Shown piece after piece: positions 12,401-24,132 of a DNA stretch of 64,000 nucleotides. Position 1 is the first letter of the stretch; every line of letters starts with the position of its first letter. Where the stretch lies: NCBI RefSeq assembly GCF_009730915.1, contig NC_052476.1, forward strand, positions 21,433,257 to 21,497,256, given 5' to 3'. This DNA comes from Dioscorea cayenensis subsp. rotundata (Eukaryota; Streptophyta; Magnoliopsida; Dioscoreales; Dioscoreaceae). Made by a program: the position numbers and the translations under genes. The notes beneath the pieces are model-generated. The model saw only the letters and a list, made by a program, of their open reading frames with translations. It searched no databases and had not been told where the DNA came from.

Positions 12401-13700
12401 AGGGAAGGGAATGTTTTTACAAGTAAAACTGAATTGATAAAACACATAGTACCCTATAAGAAAATATTTTTACAATAACAATTATGACTAGCATACAATT
12501 GTGATGGATCCGAGTTTCTAATCTGTTAGCAATAAATAAGTAATCCAATAAAAAAACAATATTCCAGTGTAACTAACAAAAAAACAACATTAAAAAAAAA
12601 ATGGTGGTGTCATCAACAAGCCAGAAAGAAATACCTTTAAGAAAAGTAGGTGGCAATAAAATTCTGGATCTAGCGATGGGAGGTCATTTAGATAATTGTA
12701 CCTGATTACCAACAGATAGATATTACTGCAGGGAGACAATAATTAAACGATTATACTTGAAAAATAATCAGCTAATTTAATCTGGTTAAGGTACAAGAAA
12801 TAACAGGCAACTAAGAAATCAGACCATAAAATGGATAAATGTATGTGTCATCAAACTTTATGTCCCATACATCATTGCATCAAAATGCAACCATAGAAGT
12901 TCGTTATCCAACCAAGATCAAAAGGTAAAACAATATTTGAAGGTAAGACAACTCGGTAATGCATCTTTACACACTTCTCCATTTAACAAAGCCAACATTA
13001 CAGGAGATCACAATAACTTACTTTTGTTTCAGTTTGCTGAGAAAATACATAGCAAATGGTAAATCAACAAGAATGCCTTCATACATTGCCTGCAAGAGTA
13101 TTGCAACAGGCATCATTATCCAACAAAAGTTCTGTCTGCTGAAAATTTGAAAAGACTTGCATAAAACATCAACAGTAGTAACAAAAAATCAAACAAGGTA
13201 ATGGCAATTACATAAGCAAAATATATGCTAATCAAACAAGATGTAAGCAAAATATATTTAAATATATATACTTAGCTTCATTAATCCACAGACAAGAAGA
13301 ACAAAAGCAAAAGTGAATACAATCCAATGATCATGGAACTATATATAAATATATATACACACACATAAAATGGAGTAGCAAATATAAATCAAACATGAGT
13401 AAGATTTTATATGTACAGCATTAGGTTTTCAGATTTGTATTTACTTAACAGGAAACACAAAGAATGAGATAATACCTTCCCAGGAGACTTCCAAGAAAAT
13501 GGAAAAATTGGAGATGCTGTTCATGAATCAATCCTGAGCCAGGATTTGGATATAGTGGTGATCAGAAGTTTCCTATAAAAAAAATAAGGGAGAACGATGC
13601 TACATGAGTAATGTTCTCCATAAAATCTTTGAATATCCCACCACCATCAATTCCAGCTTCTTCCACTCCCAATTCATTGACAAAAGACACTCGAATCTAA
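9459..13700 (-). pseudogene. UPL7-like HECT ubiquitin-protein ligase, 3' (HECT) portion
   Basis: HECT E3 ligases take ubiquitin from an E2 onto a catalytic Cys and pass it to substrate. About eleven exons are recognisable, in minus-strand order. [18 protein letters not shown] is near 13660, PNPGSGLIHEQHLQFFHFLG near 13520 and GILVDLPFAMYFLSKLKQK near 13050. LNDLPSLDPEFY is near 12680, HYQGDISELELYFV near 12290, SLHFLRGFQQLIQKEW near 12030 and LLISGSLESLDVDDLRS near 11620. VIVMFWEVLKSFSLEHQKK is near 10750 and VTGCSRGPLLGFKYLEPKF near 10100. TSATCMNLLKLPPY, with the catalytic Cys, is near 9915, and NAEAGFDLS ends with TAG at 9459-9461. This is essentially a whole HECT domain; everything 5' of it is missing beyond about 13700. 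The exon near 13540 has a one-base loss between DH and LYPNPG, so the copy is probably dead, though later exons read cleanly. Confidence 0.87.
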
Positions 13701-13929
13701 GATATCAAATTGAGTGAGATCATGTAACTTTAATATTTGAACAAGAGGATTAACAAAATTGAAACAATTCTACCAGAAATTGCAAAAATATCTAAATTGA
13801 CAGATTAACAATTGTTTGAAATTCAAATCAAGAAATGAAAGATCATGCATCAGGCGGTGGCGGACGGCGGCGTGGTAATGGGGATGATCGTCAGCCGCAT
13901 CTTCTCGGCACCGGTCCCTTTTTAATCTC

Positions 13930-14919
13930 GATTTTATTTTTTCTTGACAAAAATAATTTCGTTATTTTAAATGATTATAATTTGTAAATAATATAAAACT
14001 AAAAATAGTTAAAAATTTATAGATTGTGGGGCTATGCACGATCATGTTCGGTTATGTAAAAAACACATGTAACTTTGTAGTTATTGGAGATAGAATATAT
14101 CACTTTTTTATAGATTTTATTTATTATTTATTTTGTATTTGATGAAAAAATGGGCTAGTTAAAATTTGTAATATTTTATTATAAAAATATAGATTATTAT
14201 ATATTTATTTATTTATTAAAATTTTAAATTTATTTATAATAATTTGCATTATTGGATGAACCCAAGCACAGGCATCCGATCCATGCTAGTAATTATTTAA
14301 TACCGGACTTCCAACTAAACAACTACAATTTAACATCTATGCTTGTATTTTAATCCGTTTAGAATAAATCAATGTTTAATTATTAATTTTCCTATCAAAA
14401 TATTAATTAACAATAGTGCTTATCATATGAGGCAACATCATATCATATTTTCCTTCTTTTCACTGAAATTCAAATAATTAAATCTTGCGATGGGATGAAA
14501 AAAATGACATGCACATTGTACAGAGATTTTGTACTTCCAAATCCAAAATCTCTGAGGTAATCTTGATATATATATATATATATGCATATATTTATATATT
14601 TTCTGATTCAATCAATTATTTTTTTAAAAAATAACATTGTTTGCCTAATTTGATAGCACAATTTTCTAAAATTATAAATTCGGAGAAAATCTCAACAACT
14701 CATCTAATTTTAAAATTTTTGTTTTTATATTAAAGAGAATAAACCACTGATTGATTTATTAAAATAAAAAGTACTAAATAGGGATATAAAACAAATATAG
14801 AACTAATCTAATCTAATTTTGAATTCAAATCAAATAAAGTGATCTATTAAGAAAATCTTATATTGATCTTAATAATAAATAATTTAGATAATTATATACT
14901 TTAAATATTAGAGTCATGT

Positions 14920-14951
<32 letters not shown>

Positions 14952-15180
14952 GAACCTGTGCCATGAGCTCTCAATCTATCAACGATACCAAATCAGTGGT
15001 CTTTTTTAAGTGTAATTAAAAATTTCAATTGCATAGGTTCTGGTATAACAACGTCGTTTGGAGGTAAGCATCCTGGTTTTTGTTAATTATTACATATAGG
15101 TCACTAATTATTATTATGAAACTATTATGGTATATTCAGATTTTGTATATTATATAATTTTTTAATATGTTACAAATTCT
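13930..15180. other. AT-rich spacer
   Basis: Low-complexity AT-rich DNA with short TA runs near 14568-14583 and 14921-14952. I recognise no coding sequence, and no element boundary could be defined. Confidence 0.5.
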
Positions 15181-15189
15181 GATGAGAGC

Positions 15190-15850
15190 CTTGAAAAATC
15201 GAGTGCAGGGATGAAGATCGGATTCTAATTGTAGAATCATGTGTATATGACTTTATTTAGTTTACTTAACAATTTGATTAACATCATCACCAAAATTACT
15301 TCAAATAAAATTTAAATTAATATTTATTAGAGATATGATCGTATATTGAACTCCATATTAGGCAGGGAAGATTATTATGTTAGGACTCTTTAGATATTTT
15401 AGGTTAAAATTGTTTGCTTGGGCTAGAAGTTTATGAGTAATTTGTGAATCTCAACTTGTATATATATTAATCTGTATTGGTTAATGAAAGATAAAGAGAA
15501 ATTTCACTAAACCACTTTTATAATTTTACACTCTATCCGTCTCGGCAGATACAATGGTGTCACCTTATACAAGGGGTCTTATGATCGGTATGACCCTCTC
15601 CATGAACCAAAAAAAGAATAACTACTCTCATTATGGGCGGAAACGACAGGAACGTACCAATTTTGTTAAATCAAGAAAGCCTGAACATCATGTAGAAATA
15701 TCACCAGGAATTACCTTAGTAATTTCAAGCACTGCCGGTATTGATCAACACCACAACAACAAACATCATCATCAACGTAGCAAAACCCGAGGATCCGATC
15801 CGAGTAACAATTCTCGCCACGAATTCTTCTCGATGAATTCGACTTCATGA
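15190..15850 (+). pseudogene. Unrecognised exon-like segment, paralogue of 43.8-44.3 kb
   Basis: A 3' splice-like CTCGGCAG ends at about 15548 and is followed by an open frame of 98 codons (ATG at 15554, stop near 15848). The frame includes a His-rich stretch, HHNNKHHHQ. I do not recognise the protein. The region from about 15200 to 15700 is clearly similar to the reverse complement of about 44330-43800. Both copies share a presumed intron, TATTGAACTCCATATTAGG, the segment TTTTACACTCTATCC before the acceptor, and CTCTCATTATG after it. Family and frame are uncertain; an alternative frame, GGNDRNVPILLNQ, matches the other copy's SGKGRNVPLLLN better than the open frame does. That suggests the conserved coding frame is now broken. 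Confidence 0.45.
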
Positions 15851-16752
15851 TGAGTGCTCTTTTACTATTAATTTATGTCGGTGTCATTTTTGGATTTTTA
15901 TTGTTTTTGTGATTTTATTCAAGATTAGTGTTCATGTAATAGTAATTTGATTTGTTGTTCTATTCAATAATATATAATTTAGACGATCACTCATTCTAAA
16001 TAATTAATTAAATAACAAATCTCATTAATTATAACATATAGAATGTGCAATTTTATTCTAATTGATGTTTGCACTTTATTCTCCCAAATTTTCTTTGTTT
16101 ATGCGGTCTTTGTAATGTGGATTGTGGATTGATCTTTACCCTTGAAAATTTGGCATCTTGGTTCAATCTGAAAATGTTTGTGTTACTTTGTTTATGTCCT
16201 AACAATTTCTTCTCCTAGTTACAACAAACGGGTGATAAGTTTCGTTGTTAAGTTCATCTCTCTTTGATGGATTGATCTTTAGCTTTGAAATATTTTTGCA
16301 ACTTGGTTCAATCTAAATATGTTCCTCTATTACTTTGGTTGTATCCTAGCTAATATCGGATGAACAACCTCATTCTCGTTCACATTTACATTTTATTCTC
16401 CAAAGTTAACAGTAACGGTAGAAAATATCATAAATCATTCTAATAGTAAAAATGTGCATGATTTGCAATTAATAGGAAACTATTCTTTAATTTGATCATT
16501 AATTAATCATCAAACAAACATACAAGTCTTAATCTGTGAGTGTAACAAGACAACGGGAACTCATTAAACACCTTGCGTGCATAAGTTATAGCAACCCCTT
16601 GTCATGCACTCAAGTATACAAGCTTTCAAATTACAAAATACTTGTTCGATATAGCTTACTAGAATAATCAATATTCTTAGAAAACAACCAATATATCAAA
16701 GATTTATGTGAAAAATTTGTGATAGTAAATAGACTAATTTGAGAATTACATA

Positions 16753-16783
<31 letters not shown>

Positions 16784-17100
16784 TATTGCCAAACATCAAA
16801 ACAAACGTGATATAAATAAGTCGAATTAGTTGGTGACTAAGCCGTTGAGCAACCCATCCTACGTGTCACAACATCATCCATTTCATCAAAAAAATTCAGA
16901 TCTCTAGACACCATCAACCGTCCGATGAAACCCAATATAACAAAACCTGCCTCGAGATCATATCTCAATCCCAATCTCGAGGTTTTATGTATGGTCACGA
17001 TTCTCCAATGAAGCCATTCACTGCCAACTAAGCTAAGAAAGAGCTCTCCATTTCTCCCACTTGGATCTCTCCGCCTTCTCGACGGACTTCTCGAGAGTGA
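15851..17100. other. Spacer upstream of the LPD-like pseudogene
   Basis: AT-rich DNA with a (TA)n run at about 16762-16786. The last 100 bp, near 17100-17170, are pyrimidine-rich and look like the old 5' leader of the dihydrolipoyl dehydrogenase copy. No promoter element could be assigned with confidence. Confidence 0.5.
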
Positions 17101-17170
17101 ACCTCTCAATCCCTAGTTTTTCTCCAAATCCCTCTCCAATTCCTCCTCTTTCTCAATCCTAGATCCCACC

Positions 17171-20100
17171 ATGCAAGCCTCTCTTTCCCTCTCCTGCGCC
17201 TCCCCGGTGATCTCTGCGAAATCCAATCCGGCGCTCGGGTCCTTCTCAAAATCCTCGGCTCTGCGCTTTTGCGGGCTTAAGCGAGAGGTTCTAGGGTTTC
17301 GATCGGTTAAGTCGGTTGGATTGGGGAGGATTCAGAGGTCCGTTTCGCGGACGGTGACTGCTGCCCTTTCCGGCAACGGTAGTGCTTCCAAGGGTTTTGA
17401 TTATGATTTGGTGATTATTGGTGCTGGAGTCGGTGGCCATGGTGCTGCTCTTCACGCTGTTGAGGAGGTACTTGATTTTCATTTTCTAAAAGAGAGATGT
17501 GAAGACTTTATGTGGCAAAATTTTTTTTGATTTGGGGATGTTTGCAAGTTTTCATTTCTTTGGTTTTGTCGATTTCTTTTTATCATTGGGTATTGTGCAC
17601 ATTAAGGTAAACCAAGTGAAAGTTATTTGTTGCTTGATTTATTGAGAAAAGATTATTCCTTTTCAGTTAATATAGCAAGAGCTTTATTGTATAATATTTT
17701 CAGTTACTTCTCTGTTGATCCGTGTCTCTTGATGTTTTTCATTTTATTTATGTAGGTTTTTTATGCCGGTATAGTTGTGCGTCCTACCTGTCCAATTGAT
17801 AATATGTAATTATTCATGTGTTTCCCTTTGGGTTTCTTCTAAAATGGATTCTTGTTCTTTCCAAGAGCATTATGGATATAATTCAGTTTCTTGCATTTGC
17901 CTGAATGAGGTTGCAGATTTCTTGTTGATGGTAGTGCAGGTTTGGCTTTTGTGCCTTGAATTTCCAACATTTGATTATTTATCAACGGTCTAGATGGCAT
18001 GTAGGTTCCTGTTCCGGTTGTTGATTTTTGGAATGTTAATTGCTACCTCATAGTTGTCTTTAGTTTGGTTTTTTATATATATAAATGACTTTTTTTTTAA
18101 CCTTGGGTCTTCTTTTATTGCTTCTTCCACTCTCATTTACTACACAAAATGCTCTACCCTATCTTACACTTCTTTCTCATGAAGAGTCAAGAATAAGTCT
18201 AAGCGACATTTTGTTCTGATTAGTATTATCTCATCGTTGGGATGTTATTGGAGGAACTTGTGTGAACAGAGGTTGTGTTCCATCCAAAGCTCTTCTAGCG
18301 GTGAGTGGTAGGATGCGTGAGCTTCAAAGTGAGCATCACTTGAAGGCATTGGGTTTACAGGTAATGGGAGCTTTATTTCCTCTGCAAGACTGCAACTAGT
18401 TCATGTGTTCAAAGTAAATATATATTCTGAAAGTTTGTTTTGTTTTGATGCATTACTTGTTGTGAAGGATCTCATGTTTGCTTTAACTTCCTTCAATAAT
18501 ATGCTACACTATCTATTGTGTTAAACATTCTTTGTGCTAATCTTATTTTCTTACTTTTTACTCTGCTGGCGATGTTAGACATGTTTTTGGCCTTGGCTTC
18601 CTTTTTCTAATATATATTGTACGGTAGGGGATTCTGTTTTTATTTGATTTTTAGGAAATGTCATTGCTTTTAAGAAGTTGCTCCTCTCATGATGACACAT
18701 TATTGCTTTCAGGTTTCATCTGCTGGTTATGACAGACAAGGAGTGGCCGATCATGAAAATAATCTTGCCTAAAAAATTCATAGTAATTTGACAAACTCGT
18801 TGAAAGCTTTAGGCGTTGGCATACTGAGCGGTGTTGGTTCTATTGTGGTATGTAAGCCATTGATAGTATTTTACTTTCCTGTATATGAATGTAAAGTTAT
18901 CAAAGGTATCAACATCTGATTGGTTGCTCATTAGCAACCAGGGCATTATATATTTGAGATGAGAAAAGAGCCAATCTGCATGTGAGTAAATGGCTGGAGA
19001 CATTTAACCCACCACAAAAATCCATGCTAGAGGGTGTCATGTCTTCCTGGTCAATTTTCATTAATAAGCGACTAATTATTATGCTTTTCAATGTATTGCT
19101 TATATTGTTGATGTTTGCCTATGCAGGGCCCCCAAAAGGTGAAATATGGAAAAGCTGGGTTTCCAGAAACTGAAATAACTGCTAAAGACATTATTATTGC
19201 AACTGGGTCTGTTCCTTTCATTTCCAATGGCATTGAAGTCGATGGTAACACAAATTACTACTGTTAAATTCAGATTTCTTATGGTGTGTACGTCTCTTGT
19301 AGTGTTAATGATTTAAAACCTTATGAAATTACGTTTCACAAGGAAAACTGTTTTTATGAGTTATCATGCACTTAAACTGGAATGGGTAGGTATTGGATAG
19401 CTATAGTTAGAAGTGGTTATATTGGACTTGAATTTAGTGATGTCTACACTTCTCTTGGAAGTGAGGTATTCATTAAAATAAACCTGATGCTTCAATGGAT
19501 GGGATATTTTCTACCAAAAATATCTAGGATTGAGAATACTCCTGCCCATTTTATCTTAGTGATTGAAACAGATAGCTCCAGAGATCTCAGAGTCTAGTTT
19601 CAGTTTAAGTTGGGAAAAGCTTTTAAATAGATATGTTGGACTTTTTACCTGATTTATTCTAGAATATATGCACCTCTTCTTTGGTTTCTGTTGATTGTTT
19701 TTTAATCTTGTTCTTCTTATTTTCATTGATTTTTTTTCCCTCAACAGGTCACTTTTGTGGAGGCCTTAGATCAACTGATGCCTGGTTTCGATTTTGAGAT
19801 AGAGAAGTTGGCCCAGAGAATTCTTGTTAATCCTAGGAATATTAATTATCATACCGGAGTATTTACAAATAAGGTTGTTACTAGTTGTCCATTAACAGTT
19901 TACTGTTTGAAAGAATATGCACAATTTCATTGTTTTTTTTTACTATTGGGTGGTTTTGTAGATTACACCAACAAATTATGGAAGACCTGTGCTTATAGAG
20001 CTTATAGATGCAAAGACAAAGGAGCCAAATGATACATTAGAGGTCATTTATTACTTGATGTCTTTCGATAATTTACAAACTATTCTTGAATGATTTTGAG

Positions 20101-20370
20101 CTTGTTTTCTTGTAAGATTTTGCATTGTTTCCAACTCTGCAGGTAGATGCAGCCCTTATGGCAACTGGAAGGGCTCCATTCACTAAGGAACTTGGCATAG
20201 AAAATGTTTGTAATTCAAGTTTAACCTTCTCATATCAACTTCTAGTTTGTGTTAAAAGCAGCAATTTGTTAAGTATGTTTGGCTTATCATATCCGATAAA
20301 TGTAGTCACACAGTGCAGCTTCGTTCCAATTGATGATCATATGCAAGTATTAGATGCTAGTGGAAATCCA
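17171..20370 (+). pseudogene. Plastidial dihydrolipoyl dehydrogenase (E3 of plastid PDH), truncated
   Basis: The family reoxidises the dihydrolipoyl group of E2 in the plastid pyruvate dehydrogenase complex, with FAD and NAD. Exon 1 (17171-17467) has a Ser-rich transit-peptide-like start, RFCGLKREVLGF, and the FAD-binding DYDLVIIGAGVGGHGAALHAVE. Exon 2 (18241-18360) carries the redox-disulfide motif [20 protein letters not shown]. Exon 3 (18713-18847) starts VSSAGYDRQGVADH. Exon 4 (19127-19244) has [13 protein letters not shown] and exon 5 (19343-19465) [12 protein letters not shown]. Exon 6 (19748-19873) has [20 protein letters not shown], exon 7 (19962-20042) [15 protein letters not shown], exon 8 (20143-20205) [12 protein letters not shown], and exon 9 is about 20298-20370. 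Defects: the segment between exons 1 and 2 (family KGLKTAIIEG) is unrecognisable, exon 3 has an in-frame TAA, exon 5 loses a base after the GLEW-like turn near 19390, and the exon 9 acceptor lacks AG. The C-terminal third, with the dimerisation domain, is absent. Confidence 0.9.
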
Positions 20371-20656
20371 GTGAGTTGAAAGCTTTTGTTTATGTATTTG
20401 TAGTTGTGTATATTGTCTCTTAGTACTGTTTTATAAGAATTACGATTTTTTTTTTTGAAAAATGTGGATAAACCACAACTTTATTGAAATAGCAAAGGAT
20501 ATAATAGAACAGTCCTTTCACCAGAGGTGAGGAATAAAATTAAGTACAACATAACAACAGCGTATGAGAAAACAAGGAAAAGCCAAAGATAAAAGCTGGA
20601 CAGACGAAAAACATCGTCTGGGTCATCAGGCCTGTCCAGTCCTACAGGTGTAGGGA

Positions 20657-23600
20657 CTACTCCTGTGCTACATCTGGATCTTGATCGCCAGAATGAGTGG
20701 AGACTCTGCCACTAAGGAAATTGAGGGAGCGTTTGATTCGTAGGGATGCCTCGGAGAGAGATTGCTGGTTACGGTCGGAAGCTAAAGAAAACCAAGAAAG
20801 CAGCATGTTAGCAGATTTAAATAATAGTGTAGAACGGTAAAGCATTAAGTTGAAAAATACGGGTATTCCGTTCAATCCAGATATTCCATAAGATCGCGCG
20901 GGAGATGAAATCCCAGATGCATCGGAGTTGAAGATTAATGGATGGTAACTAGGTAGTCCAAAGCGAGGGGATAGATTGTGGAGGGAAGATTGTGTCAAAG
21001 AGTTGAAGAAAAAATGCCCATATTCGGTTTGAGAAGGTGCAATTAAGAAAAAGATGATCAAGGTCCTATGAGGCGTTGTGACATAAAACACAAGTATCAG
21101 AGGTGTTTTGAAAGTTGCACATTCTTTTGAAAAGATTTGTAAGAGTGAGAATTTTATCCTCTCCATGAAGCTGTAGAGAAAAGAGTTATTTTTGCTAGGA
21201 TTACGAGTTTTCCGAAAATCGCGAGTAGAGTGGACTATGCAATCCACATCGATAAGGAATTTGTAAAAAGGATTTGACGATGAACTTCCCTCCGAACCCG
21301 CTTAGGAGAATCGTCCTGGTTTAATTTTATGCAAGACCGAAAGGGTAAAAGGGCGGGGATAACACTCGCCCAGAAGAAAGATTTGTTTCTGGGTGGAGTA
21401 TGAAACAAAACTCCAGTTGGGCTTCTGTTTAGGTAGTTGATGTATATGATTTTGGCCCAACCACAATTTGGGTTGCAAGATAGTTTCCACCACCATTTCC
21501 TAAGCAAGGCTATATTAAAATCATGAAGATTGAGAATTCCCCAGCCACCCATGTCTTTGGGTCTAGTGATCCTATTCCAAGCAACCAACCTAATACCTTT
21601 GGAACCCAAATCAGGTCCTTTCCATAAGAAGTCTCTACGGATTTGATCAATATCTTTGATCACCGGTGGGTAGTTTGAATACCGAGCATCCGATGGACTC
21701 AAAACAGGTTGAGACACTCGAATTAATAAGAGTTAAAGCGACCACCCGAGGATAAGTAATTTGCTTTCTAAGGGGTGAGTCTAGAGCGCACCGCTCCAAT
21801 GAGTTTATCCCAGTCTAGGCGTCTTGGCCTTTTTCCAGAAAGGGGGACCCCTAAATAGGTGATGGGTAAACAGTTTCTTGAGCAGTTAAGGATTCTGGCA
21901 GTTGAGGAATGTGGTTGGAAACCATAATTTGTGGAATACAAAACAGCTCTTTGAGAAATTAATTGACAGGCCAGAGGAACCTTCACATACATAAAGAATA
22001 AGCTTGATGATTCGGAGATCATCTTGACCCCCGGCAGAGAAAATTAACAGGTCATCAGCATATTGAAGGTGGCAGATGTTATCAAATTGGTTCAAAGGAA
22101 CTCCCACGAGTTCTTTGGATCTAAGAGCATGAAAAAACATAGCGCTTAAAACATCAGCGGCCAAAGCAAATAGAAGAGGGTGATAGAGGATCACCTTGTT
22201 GCAATCCTCTTCTACATCGGATATACCCCTGGGTAGTACCATTGATGATGAATTGGGTCTTTGCAGAACAAAGAATAGTGCGAATCCAAGATAGCCATCT
22301 AGGTCCAAAACCTCTAGCAGCAAGGACATCAAGAAGGAAATTCCAATCAAGAGAGTCAAAGGCTTTAGCAAAGTCAACTTTGAAAACATAGCCAAGTGAT
22401 TTCCGTTTTTGCAGATTGAAAATTACTTCTCGAGCTCCAATAATATTATCCACAATACATCTGCCCTTGATAAAGCCAGATTGGGAATCATCCACCAGGT
22501 TGCTAATCATTGAACTTAAGCGAGAGGCGAGAATCTTAGAAATGATTTTACAAGTGGAGTTTATTAGACTAATAGGATGATAGTCAGAGACCTCCCCTGG
22601 TGCATTGGTTTTTGCAATGAGAGTGATGTGAATCCAATTTAGACACTCGTAGTTGAGGGATCCGACATAGAAATCTTCAAAAAGTTTAACTAAAGTGTCC
22701 TGAAGGGTGGTCCAGTGTTTTTGGAAAAAGAAAATAGGAAATCCATCCGGACCAGGAGCTTTATCAGGATTTAAGTCAAAGACAGCTTGTTTTAGCTTAT
22801 CTAAGGAGAAAGGGGATTCAAGATGAGAAAGATCAATTCTCTGTTTATAATCAAATAAGTGTTGCCAGTCAAGTAGAAACCTATTAGGTAGAGGAGAACT
22901 AAAGAGAGTATGATAATAATCATTGAAGATTCTACCAATTTGCACATTACCTTCAGTCTAGTGGCTGTTATGGCGAATGCGAGGGATATGATTTTTGTTT
23001 TTTCTGCCATTAGCAAATTGGTGAAAGAGTTTTGTGTTTAGATCCCCCTCTTTAAGCCAAGTGATTCTGGATCTCTGCTTCCAGTAAATTTTCTCATGAT
23101 TTAGAATAGAGTAGAGCTCCGATCGGATTTGGGATAGGCGATTGGATTCATCCACCGAGAGAATTCTACTTTCGCCAATGGTGTCAAGGGAGTTTAATTC
23201 AGCTAGTAAATTTTTCTTAAAGAGATTTGAAGCACCAAAGGTATTCTTTGACCAAAGGTGAAGATTGGCTTTTAAATGAGCTAGTTTCTTTGATAGGATG
23301 TAAGCTTCGCAGCCATAAGGGCTAATTTCCATCCACCACTCCTGAATAAGGGATTCTAATTGAGGATTGGTGTACTAGAATTTCTCAACTCTAAAAAGTC
23401 GGGATCGCAAAAGATGATCTCCGAAATCGAGACAAATAGGAGAATGATCGGATCCAATTCTGGGGATAACAAGTTGAGAAGATCTAGGAAATAAGGAAGG
23501 CCAATTATGAGAGTACAAGAATCGGTCTAAACGAATCCAAATGGGATCAGCTTGACCATTGGTCCAGGTAAATTTTCTCCCGATAATGGGAGGGTCAATG

Positions 23601-24126
23601 AGATTAAGTTCGCAAAGTATGTTTTGAGAGAATGAGATGTCCCTAGGGTTGATAATACCATTGTTTTTATTATCGAGAGTGAAAACAGTATTGAAGTCTC
23701 CACAGATCACCCAAGGAATAGCGATGAGATTTCTTAAATGACGGAGTTCATTCCAGAAATCAGATCTAGTGGAACGAGAGTTTGGGCCATAAACACTAGT
23801 GCAAGCCCAGATAGTGTTGTTAACTCTATTGGAAAATTTAATAGTGATAGAGAATGATCGTTTATGAATTAGGGTTCCGAAAACTTGGGAGCTGTCCCAG
23901 GCAACAATAATACCTCTGACAATACCAAGTGCCGGAAAGAATCAAAGGTATCTAGGCGCTTACCACCAATCGATCTCCAGGTGGAACAATGGAGATCAAG
24001 AAGTTTGGATTCCTGAAGACAAGCTATGTCTACTTGTGAAGATAAAATGACATCTTTAACTAGGTGGCGTTTTGAGGGTCTGCCAAGACCTCTAACGTTC
24101 CAGCTTAGAATTTTCATAAGAAACAA
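20657..24126 (-). pseudogene. LINE ORF2 remnant: endonuclease, reverse transcriptase, zf-RVT
   Basis: ORF2 makes the nick and copies LINE RNA by target-primed reverse transcription. The endonuclease starts MKILSWNVRGLGRPSKRH (24065-24120) with CLQESK, then GDFNTVF (near 23695), WIRLDRFL (near 23540) and GSDHSPICLDF (near 23440). The reverse transcriptase has KAPGPDGFPIFFF (near 22745), FKVDFAKAFDSLDW (near 22360), GLQQGDPLSP (near 22180) and the active site YADDLLIFS (near 22050). The zf-RVT region has LRKWWWKLSCNP (near 21490) and GVLFHTPP (near 21405). Frameshifts lie near 23870, 23360, 22950, 22160, 21770 and 21240. All catalytic motifs are visible, but in different frames. Confidence 0.88.
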
Positions 24127-24132
24127 GTAGAT

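Noticed and set aside
16837-17109. Minus-strand open frame of 90 codons opposite the LPD leader, with an Arg/Ser-rich start
   Set aside because: It overlaps the pyrimidine-rich leader of the LPD copy. The Arg/Ser richness is just the complement of that tract, and no family is recognised.
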